From an uncultured Collinsella sp. (GTDB taxonomy: Bacteria > Actinomycetota > Coriobacteriia > Coriobacteriales > Coriobacteriaceae): a stretch of DNA of 6,898 nt. Below are positions 1 through 5,009 of this stretch, in pieces; position 1 is the first letter of the stretch; the number at the start of each line of letters is the position of its first letter. The notes below the pieces were generated by a model that was not told the DNA's origin, did not search any database, and worked only from the letters and a program-made list of their open reading frames with translations. The position numbers and the translations under genes were made by a program. Location: the NCBI GenBank assembly GCA_900544065.1, contig UQTR01000098.1, positions 1 through 6,898 of the forward strand, read 5' to 3'.

Positions 1-47
1 GAGATGTCTTAGGGTCTCGTGGGCTCGGAGATGTGTATAAGAGACAG
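1..47 (+). other. Illumina Nextera i7 adapter (synthetic contamination)
   Basis: Bases 1-5 (GAGAT) match the 3' end of the P7 primer. Bases 6-13 (GTCTTAGG) sit exactly where the 8-base i7 index belongs. Bases 14-28 (GTCTCGTGGGCTCGG) are the Read 2 transposase adapter, and bases 29-47 (AGATGTGTATAAGAGACAG) are the 19-bp Tn5 mosaic end. The four parts are contiguous and in the right order, so this is library-construction DNA left on a contig end, not part of the organism. The index resembles the reverse complement of CCTAAGAC, which I recall as a Nextera XT index (N726); that identification is from memory. Confidence 0.98.
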
Positions 48-60
48 GGATAACCCTTGC

Positions 61-83
61 AAAAACGGCCCGCATCGCGAGCC
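61..83 (-). terminator. Possible minus-strand intrinsic terminator
   Basis: Read on the minus strand, GGCTCGC, loop GAT and GCGGGCC form a 7-bp stem with one G-T wobble, followed by G and a run of five T. On the plus strand the wobble becomes a C-A mismatch and no T run follows, so the signal favours minus-strand transcription. No minus-strand gene is evident between here and the tRNA, so what it would terminate is unknown. The three-base loop is tight, and the match could be chance. Confidence 0.35.
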
Positions 84-190
84 ATGTATATATGGTGCAT
101 GAGAGTTTATACTATCTGATTCGCTTTTGCCTTCTAAAGTGAGCCGTTGTGCCGCGTCTCCCACGTAATTGCAAAGCTTTTTCTTTTATT

Positions 191-220
191 TTGATAGCCC
201 GTGGTGCACTTGGGTATAAT
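191..220 (+). promoter_or_regulatory. Sigma70-type promoter of the tRNA-Arg gene
   Basis: The -35 box is TTGATA (191-196, five of six to consensus) and the -10 box is a perfect TATAAT (215-220), with an 18-bp spacer. Transcription would start near 227, leaving about five bases of leader before the mature tRNA at 232, a usual layout for a strong stable-RNA promoter. Because no clear promoter lies between the tRNA and the ATPase gene, read-through from here could also feed the ATPase. Confidence 0.8.
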
Positions 221-231
221 GCCAAACGTTG

Positions 232-308
232 GCCCTATTAGCTCAGGGGATTAGAGCGTCTGCCTCCGGAGCAGAAGGCCGTTGGTTCGAATCCAACATG
301 GGGCACCA
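232..308 (+). tRNA. tRNA-Arg (anticodon CCG)
   Basis: The full cloverleaf can be folded. The acceptor stem pairs GCCCTAT (232-238) with ATGGGGC (298-304), with one G-T wobble. The D stem is GCTC/GAGC (241-244, 254-257) and the anticodon stem is TCTGC/GCAGA (259-263, 271-275). The seven-base loop CTCCGGA carries CCG at 266-268. A five-base variable loop (276-280) is followed by the T stem GTTGG/CCAAC around TTCGAAT. The discriminator is A305 and CCA is encoded at 306-308. Anticodon CCG reads the arginine codon CGG, which looks uncommon in the genes here (CGC and CGT dominate), as expected of a minor isoacceptor. Confidence 0.96.
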
Positions 309-319
309 TCGAACGTGAG

Positions 320-356
320 ACCGTCCGAACCTCGCATGGTCCGGGCGGTTTTTCTT
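320..356 (+). terminator. Intrinsic terminator after tRNA-Arg
   Basis: ACCGTCCG (320-327) pairs with CGGGCGGT (342-349) over eight bases with one wobble. An inner ACC/GGT pairing (329-331 with 338-340) extends the hairpin to a six-base loop. Five T (349-353) and then CTT follow. It lies 11 bases after the tRNA CCA end and only about 14-28 bases before the candidate ATPase starts, so it separates the two genes transcriptionally. Confidence 0.85.
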
Positions 357-384
357 ATACCGACGCGACGTGATGGGACGTGGT

Positions 385-3102
385 ATGGCAGCAACGGATA
401 TCGAGCGCGGACTCTCGACCGCCGAGGTCGAGGAGCGCATCGCCGCCGGTAAGATCAACCGCAACATGGAGCTCAAGACCAAGTCGGTCAAAGAGCTCAT
501 CATCGAGAACCTCTGCACGCTGTTCAATTTGATCAACGTGATTTTGGCGTTCCTAGTCATTTTGACCGGTTCGTTTAAGAATCTGACGTTCCTGTTCGTA
601 GTGTTCCTCAATACTGCTATTGGCGTCATCCAGTCCATGCGTTCCAAGAAGATGGTCGATAAGCTCACGCTGCTGACCTCCAAGAAGGCCATTGCGGTGC
701 GCGACGGCGCCGAGGTGGAGCTCGACCTGGACCAGATCGTGCTCGACGATATCATCCGCCTGGGGCGCGGCGACCAGATTCCCGCTGACGCCGTGGTGGT
801 TTCGGGCGAGGCGCTCGTGAACGAGAGCCTGCTGACGGGTGAGAGCGACCTCATTAAGAAACAGCCCGGTTCCGAGCTCATGAGCGGCAGCTTTATCGAC
901 TCGGGCTTGCTGCGCGCCCGCGTGATCCATGTCGGCGCCGACAACTACGTGGCCAAAATTAATAACGAGGCGAAGTACGTCAAAAAGGTCAATTCCGAGA
1001 TCATGAACGCGCTTAACGCCATCGTGCGCTTTGCGAGCATCATCATGATCCCGCTCGGTTTGGCGTTGTTTGCCTCGAGTGTGAGCGAGCTGTGGGATGC
1101 CGCGGGAACCCCGGGCGATAGCGCGCTTTCGTGGTGCTTCTCCGAGCTGTTGGCTGGTCATGTGCCTTCGTCGGCGCTGCTGTCCACGGTGGGCGCCCTG
1201 CTGGGCATGATCCCGCAAGGCCTGGTGCTGCTGACCTCGTCGGTGCTCGCCATCGCCACGGTGCGCCTGGCCCGCCGCAAGGTGCTGGCGCAGCAGCTTT
1301 ACTGCATCGAGACGCTCGCGCGCGTCGACGTGCTGTGCCTGGACAAGACGGGCACCATCACGTCGGGTCGCATGGAGGTCGAGGGTACCTATCCGCTACC
1401 GGTCGAGGGTATGGGTGTGGGGGAGAGCGACGCCGCCGTTCCCGTCGATACCACGGTGCTCGATTTTGCGCTGGCTAACGTGGCGCGTGCGACCTCGGCC
1501 GATGCCAACGAGACCTGCCAGGCGCTGCTCAACTATTACGCCGATCGCCCGGTCGAGGTGTCTGAGCCGCTGTCGGTCATTCCGTTCTCGTCCTCCAAAA
1601 AGTGGAGTGGTGCCTCGTTTGCGCAGGGCTCCTATGTGATGGGTGCGGCGCAGTTTGTGCTCTCTGATCGTGCGTTTGCCCAGGTCGAGAACCGTGTCGC
1701 CGAGCTTGCCGATACCTGCCGCGTGCTCGTGGTGGCGCGCGTGGACGGCTTTACGCCCGATGGTGATATGGTGGGCGAGGCCGAGCCCGTGGGCTTTGTG
1801 ACCATCCGCGACGAGATTCGTACCTCGGCGGCCGAGACCATCGGCTACTTTAACGAGCAGGGCGTGACCCTTAACGTGATCAGTGGCGACGACCCGCGTA
1901 CGGTGTCGTCGATCGCGCGCGTGGTGGGCGTGCCGGGGGCGGACGCTTATGTGGACGCCACGACGCTCGATACGCCGGCCAAGCTCGATGCCGCAGTGGA
2001 CCGCTACCATGTTTTTGGTCGTGTGACCCCGCAGCAGAAGCGCGAGCTCGTGCAGGCACTCAAGCGCCGCGAGCACACCGTGGCCATGACGGGCGACGGC
2101 GTCAACGACGTGCTGGCGCTCAAGGAGGCCGACTGCTCCGTCGCCATGGCAGCCGGCTCCGATGCCGCGCGCAACGTGGCCGAGATCGTGCTCGTCGACA
2201 ACGACTTTGCCTCGATGCCTGCTGTGGTAGCCGAGGGCCGTCGCTCCATCAACAACCTGCAGCGTTCGGCTTCGCTGTTCTTGACCAAGACGCTGTTCTC
2301 GATGGGCCTGGCGGCGCTGTGCATCGCGCTGCCGCCGTACCCTTTCGAGCCGATTCAGATGACGCTCATCAACTTCTTCTGCATCGGCGCGCCGGGCTTT
2401 GTGTTGGGCCTGGAGCCCAACAATGCTCGCGTGAAGGGGTCGTTCCTGACGAACGTGCTCAAGCGGGCACTGCCGGCGTCGATTGCGGTCATTTTGGCCG
2501 CGGCGCTCGATATCTTTGTGGCGCGCGTGTTCGGCTTTAACCAGCTCACGCTGTCTACGATGTGCCTACTTACGTCGTGCGCGGCGAGCGTCAGCCTGAT
2601 CTGGCGTATCTCGCAGCCCCTCACGCCCTTACGTGTGGCGCTCTTTGTGTTTGTAGTTGCCGGCATCCTGACGGGCGTTATCGGATTCCCGAAGCTGCTG
2701 TCTATTGCCAACCTGTCGATGGGTCAGATGGTTATCTTGGCTGTCATCGTGGTCTTTACCTGCTCGGTGTTCTTTAAGCTCGCCACGATGATGGATTCGC
2801 TCAAGCCGCGTCGTCGTCATGCCGCAACTGGTTTTGGCCGCGGTGTGCGCGTCCGCTTGGGTCGCGGTGGCGGCAAGGTGAGCTCGACGGGTTCGACGGC
2901 GGAGCGTTTTGCCAAGCGCGTCGCCGCCGACATGGCACAGCGCCGCGAAGCTCGCACCGTTCGCGAGGCCGAGGTCCGCGCACTCGAGGGCGTGGCCCAG
3001 GCCCAGCCCAAGAAAAAGAAGGGTAGCGGAGCCAAGCGCTCTCGCGTAACCAAGTCCGCCCAAGGCATCAAAGTCTCGATGCCGAGCAAAAAGAAGAAGT
3101 AA
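385..3102 (+). CDS. CtpE/Exp7-type cation-transporting P-type ATPase
   Basis: A 905-residue integral membrane pump that couples ATP hydrolysis to cation movement. Visible landmarks, numbered from the ATG at 385: actuator motif TGES at 151-154, membrane motif PQGL at 277-280, phosphorylated Asp320 in DKTGT (320-324), and P-domain hinge TGDGVND at 569-575. About ten hydrophobic segments fit the P2-type layout (two before the A domain, two before the P domain, six after). The PQGLVLLTS and IGAPGF...LEPN segments resemble the CtpE (mycobacteria) and Exp7/CaxP (pneumococcus) group, for which calcium transport has been reported; calcium is therefore the likeliest substrate here, by inference. Residues 809-905 are a very basic tail after the last helix. 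Start: GTG370, ATG373 and ATG385 are all in frame. I chose 385 because GGGA (375-378) could act as a weak ribosome-binding site and nothing similar precedes 370 or 373. No terminator is visible after the gene. Confidence 0.92.
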   Translation: MAATDIERGLSTAEVEERIAAGKINRNMELKTKSVKELIIENLCTLFNLINVILAFLVILTGSFKNLTFLFVVFLNTAIGVIQSMRSKKMVDKLTLLTSKKAIAVRDGAEVELDLDQIVLDDIIRLGRGDQIPADAVVVSGEALVNESLLTGESDLIKKQPGSELMSGSFIDSGLLRARVIHVGADNYVAKINNEAKYVKKVNSEIMNALNAIVRFASIIMIPLGLALFASSVSELWDAAGTPGDSALSWCFSELLAGHVPSSALLSTVGALLGMIPQGLVLLTSSVLAIATVRLARRKVLAQQLYCIETLARVDVLCLDKTGTITSGRMEVEGTYPLPVEGMGVGESDAAVPVDTTVLDFALANVARATSADANETCQALLNYYADRPVEVSEPLSVIPFSSSKKWSGASFAQGSYVMGAAQFVLSDRAFAQVENRVAELADTCRVLVVARVDGFTPDGDMVGEAEPVGFVTIRDEIRTSAAETIGYFNEQGVTLNVISGDDPRTVSSIARVVGVPGADAYVDATTLDTPAKLDAAVDRYHVFGRVTPQQKRELVQALKRREHTVAMTGDGVNDVLALKEADCSVAMAAGSDAARNVAEIVLVDNDFASMPAVVAEGRRSINNLQRSASLFLTKTLFSMGLAALCIALPPYPFEPIQMTLINFFCIGAPGFVLGLEPNNARVKGSFLTNVLKRALPASIAVILAAALDIFVARVFGFNQLTLSTMCLLTSCAASVSLIWRISQPLTPLRVALFVFVVAGILTGVIGFPKLLSIANLSMGQMVILAVIVVFTCSVFFKLATMMDSLKPRRRHAATGFGRGVRVRLGRGGGKVSSTGSTAERFAKRVAADMAQRREARTVREAEVRALEGVAQAQPKKKKGSGAKRSRVTKSAQGIKVSMPSKKKK

Positions 3103-3112
3103 CTACGCGCCC

Positions 3113-3160
3113 TGGCGATGTTGAATTGGTGCCTTGCTCCTGTGGGGCCGTGGCGATGTT
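3113..3160 (+). repeat. 10-bp direct repeat TGGCGATGTT upstream of the zinc-ribbon gene
   Basis: TGGCGATGTT occurs at 3113-3122 and again at 3151-3160, the second copy running into the proposed extended -10 box. A second short word, TTGAATTG, begins on the last two bases of the first copy (3121-3128) and recurs at 3180-3187. Both words repeat within the short gap between the ATPase and the zinc-ribbon gene. They could be binding sites for a regulator or leftovers of a local duplication; they could also be chance. Confidence 0.4.
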
Positions 3161-3165
3161 ATGCT
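3157..3165 (+). promoter_or_regulatory. Extended -10 promoter for the zinc-ribbon membrane protein
   Basis: TG at 3157-3158, one base, then TATGCT (3160-3165) forms an extended -10 element. No good -35 sits at 16-18 bp; the nearest candidate is TTGCTC at 3134-3139, 20 bp away. Transcription would start near 3172, giving a leader of about 34 bases before GTG3206. The gap after the ATPase shows no intrinsic terminator, so read-through from upstream is also possible. Confidence 0.5.
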
Positions 3166-3194
3166 CTAACCTCGATTATTTGAATTGCTTCGAA

Positions 3195-3200
3195 AAGAGG
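3195..3200 (+). promoter_or_regulatory. Ribosome-binding site that sets the GTG3206 start
   Basis: AAGAGG lies five bases before GTG3206 and matches the anti-Shine-Dalgarno core. The frame is open upstream to TTG3185, but that codon has no ribosome-binding site and would put this one inside the coding region. ATG3201 is out of frame. Confidence 0.75.
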
Positions 3201-3205
3201 ATGCC

Positions 3206-4348
3206 GTGATCTGCCCGCATTGCCTTAAGACTATCGAGGACGGCGCCTCGTTCTGCCCCTACTGCAACGCCTATGTGGGTCCGGGCGATGGTCCGGAGCA
3301 CACCGAGTTCGTGTTCTGTGAGGGCTGCGGTGCCCGTCTTTCTCCGCATGATCGTACGTGCCCCAAATGCGGACGCCCCGCTCCGGGTATCCTCTCCGAG
3401 GACGCGGCAGCATCCGATCTGGCAGCGGGCCGCACGGCGGGCTTTCCGCGCCTAACGCAAGAGCAGATCGACACCGAGGTGCCGCATGCGCCGGCCTCTG
3501 CCGCTGCGGTGCTTTCGGACGCCGCCGACCCCAATGAGACCTGCGTGCTGCCGGCTTTCGATAAGGATTTCGGTATTCCCAAGGTCGATATTCCCATGCC
3601 CGTTTCCCTGCATGACGATGCTCAAAAACCCAAGCGCAAGGTGCACCCCGACGAGGACGCCTATCACAAGCACAAGCGTCATATTCCCAAGCCGCTTATC
3701 GTAATCACGGTCCTTGCCGTCGTTTGCGGCGGTGCCTATTGGTTCGTGACGACCGATCCCATGGGTGTCATGCCTGGCTTCTATGATCAGTTTGGACAAG
3801 CTGCACAAACCACCTTCCCCACGCGTCAAAAGGGCGAGGCGACTGAGGACGATACCAAGCAGGGCGATTCTGCCGAGGTGGTCCAGGAAGAAACCGTGCT
3901 CACCGATGATCAGCTCTATACCAGGCTCGACGGTCTGTATCAGACCATCGTGTCCTACGCTGACGAGGACCAGATCGGCGAGGTCATCGATTCCTTTAAC
4001 AACGGCTATCTCCGAACGCCGCTGTCCACCCGTCAGGAGCTCTCGCAGAGTGCTTATGCCCTGCGCGACCAGATCAAAAAGACGCAAGATGAACTCAACA
4101 ACCTGAAAGTACAGGACGATACGGTCTATGCGGACGACATCGCCCACTTAAAGCAGCTTGCCGAGTGGATGTATGAGCGCGTCGACGTGATCTGCCAGAG
4201 CTGGGATATCTCGCTGGCCATTCCCGATGGCGAGTCGATGAGTTCCCACCAAAGCGAGATCCTGGCGCCCATTGCGCAGGGCGGCAACAGCGCGCTGAAC
4301 CAGTACGATGCCAATGTGGGTTCCTGGAAGCCGCAGCAGCGTTCCTAA
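3206..4348 (+). CDS. Double zinc-ribbon, single-pass membrane protein
   Basis: A 380-residue protein of unknown specific function. Counted from GTG3206, Cys3, Cys6, Cys17 and Cys20 form one zinc ribbon (CPHC...CPYC) and Cys38, Cys41, Cys52 and Cys55 a second (CEGC...CPKC). A variable acidic linker (about 60-145) and a Lys/His-rich stretch (about 146-162) precede one hydrophobic helix at about 163-183. The basic side puts the N-terminus in the cytoplasm and about 195 residues outside. The outer part starts with an acidic, Gln/Thr-rich linker and continues as a probably helical, coiled-coil-like domain with no cysteine cluster. Paired zinc ribbons on membrane proteins are common in Gram-positive bacteria and usually unassigned. 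The protein has its own likely promoter, and the next gene has another, so it may be monocistronic. The zinc-ribbon and topology calls are strong; the role is unknown. Confidence 0.9.
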   Translation: MICPHCLKTIEDGASFCPYCNAYVGPGDGPEHTEFVFCEGCGARLSPHDRTCPKCGRPAPGILSEDAAASDLAAGRTAGFPRLTQEQIDTEVPHAPASAAAVLSDAADPNETCVLPAFDKDFGIPKVDIPMPVSLHDDAQKPKRKVHPDEDAYHKHKRHIPKPLIVITVLAVVCGGAYWFVTTDPMGVMPGFYDQFGQAAQTTFPTRQKGEATEDDTKQGDSAEVVQEETVLTDDQLYTRLDGLYQTIVSYADEDQIGEVIDSFNNGYLRTPLSTRQELSQSAYALRDQIKKTQDELNNLKVQDDTVYADDIAHLKQLAEWMYERVDVICQSWDISLAIPDGESMSSHQSEILAPIAQGGNSALNQYDANVGSWKPQQRS

Positions 4349-4386
4349 AATTAGTTCGCCATAGTCGGCATAACCTACGTGCGCAA

Positions 4387-4416
4387 TTGATGTAAGCCCG
4401 TGCTTATTGCTACAAT
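4387..4416 (+). promoter_or_regulatory. Promoter of the cyclophilin-TPR operon
   Basis: The -35 box TTGATG (4387-4392) and -10 box TACAAT (4411-4416) are 18 bp apart. TG at 4408-4409 makes it also an extended -10 promoter. Transcription would start near 4421-4423, giving a leader of roughly 35 bases that contains the strong ribosome-binding site AGGAAGGA (4443-4450) just before ATG4456. Confidence 0.7.
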
Positions 4417-4455
4417 TCGTACAAATATGCTTTAAACGCACGAGGAAGGAACCAC

Positions 4456-4998
4456 ATGTTTGGTTTTAAGAAAGAGCTCTACACGCCCGAGTATCAGCTT
4501 GCCGGCGACGAGTGCGCCGTAATCGAGACGTCGAAGGGTACCATCAAGGTCAAGTTTGACGGCGAGGGCGCTCCCATTCATGTCGCGAACTTCTGCGAGC
4601 TTTCCACGATGGGCTTCTATGATGGCCTTAAGTTCCATCGCTATGTGCCCGGTTTTGTCATCCAGGGCGGCGACCCCAATACTCGCGACATGTCCGGCGC
4701 CGACGTCGCTGCCGGTCTTGAGGGCCCCGACGGCATGCCCGGTACCGGTGGCCCCGGCTACTCCATCAAGGGCGAGTTTGCCACCAATCCGCGCAACAGC
4801 CATGTCGATGGCGCCCTTGCCATGGCACGCTCCATGGACCCCGATTCCGCGGGTTCGCAGTTCTACTTCTGCCTGGGTGCCCAGCATAACCTCGATTCCG
4901 GTTACACCGTCTTTGGTACCACGGTCGAGGGTCTCGATGTGATTTCGCAGCTGCGTGCCGGCGACGAGATCGTCCATGTCGAGATCGTTCACGAGTAA
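4456..4998 (+). CDS. Cyclophilin-type peptidyl-prolyl cis-trans isomerase
   Basis: A 180-residue, single-domain cyclophilin that speeds cis-trans isomerisation of Xaa-Pro peptide bonds during protein folding. No signal peptide or membrane segment is visible, so it should be cytoplasmic. The signature runs FHRYVPGFVIQGGDP (60-74), GGPGYSIKGEF (98-108), SQFYFCLG (134-141) and YTVFG (150-154). By alignment to human CypA from memory, catalytic Arg55 is Arg62, Phe60 is Phe67 and Gln63 is Gln70. Phe113 is Tyr137, Trp121 is Asn145 and His126 is Tyr150. Loss of that Trp is typical of bacterial enzymes with low cyclosporin affinity. About 22 residues precede the fold. It starts at ATG4456 behind AGGAAGGA and is followed after 11 bases by the TPR gene, so the two are probably cotranscribed. 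The client proteins are unknown. Confidence 0.95.
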   Translation: MFGFKKELYTPEYQLAGDECAVIETSKGTIKVKFDGEGAPIHVANFCELSTMGFYDGLKFHRYVPGFVIQGGDPNTRDMSGADVAAGLEGPDGMPGTGGPGYSIKGEFATNPRNSHVDGALAMARSMDPDSAGSQFYFCLGAQHNLDSGYTVFGTTVEGLDVISQLRAGDEIVHVEIVHE

Positions 4999-5003
4999 AG
5001 GGG
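4998..5003 (+). promoter_or_regulatory. Ribosome-binding site overlapping the cyclophilin stop codon
   Basis: AAGGGG begins on the last base of the cyclophilin TAA stop and ends six bases before TTG5010. The overlap supports TTG5010 as the real start and suggests that ribosomes ending the first gene help start the second. Confidence 0.7.
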
Positions 5004-5009
5004 ACTTCC

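Noticed and set aside
29..47. Tn5 mosaic end, suggesting a natural transposon or insertion sequence
   Set aside because: It is directly joined to the Read 2 adapter, an index and the P7 end, and no transposase gene follows. It comes from tagmentation, not from a mobile element.
48..105. Minus-strand start of a protein running off the contig end (ATG near 105)
   Set aside because: Fewer than 20 codons remain before the adapter, no ribosome-binding site precedes the ATG and the frame would cross the terminator-like hairpin.
232..308. tRNA-Arg as an integration site for a phage or island
   Set aside because: tRNA-Arg genes are frequent targets, but no integrase, no repeated copy of the tRNA 3' end and no change in gene character is seen downstream.
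243..944. Long minus-strand open frames over the tRNA and ATPase gene
   Set aside because: They run through the tRNA and opposite conserved P-type ATPase sequence. High GC content keeps antisense frames open; their proteins are Ser/Arg-rich with no recognisable domain.
1131..1478. Short plus-strand open frames inside the ATPase gene in other frames
   Set aside because: They overlap the DKTGT-containing core of the pump, have low-complexity Arg/Ala/Gly composition and no ribosome-binding site of note.
3185..3205. Upstream TTG3185 as the start of the zinc-ribbon protein
   Set aside because: It has no ribosome-binding site, while AAGAGG sits five bases before the in-frame GTG3206, which also places the first Cys pair at residues 3 and 6 as usual for N-terminal zinc ribbons.
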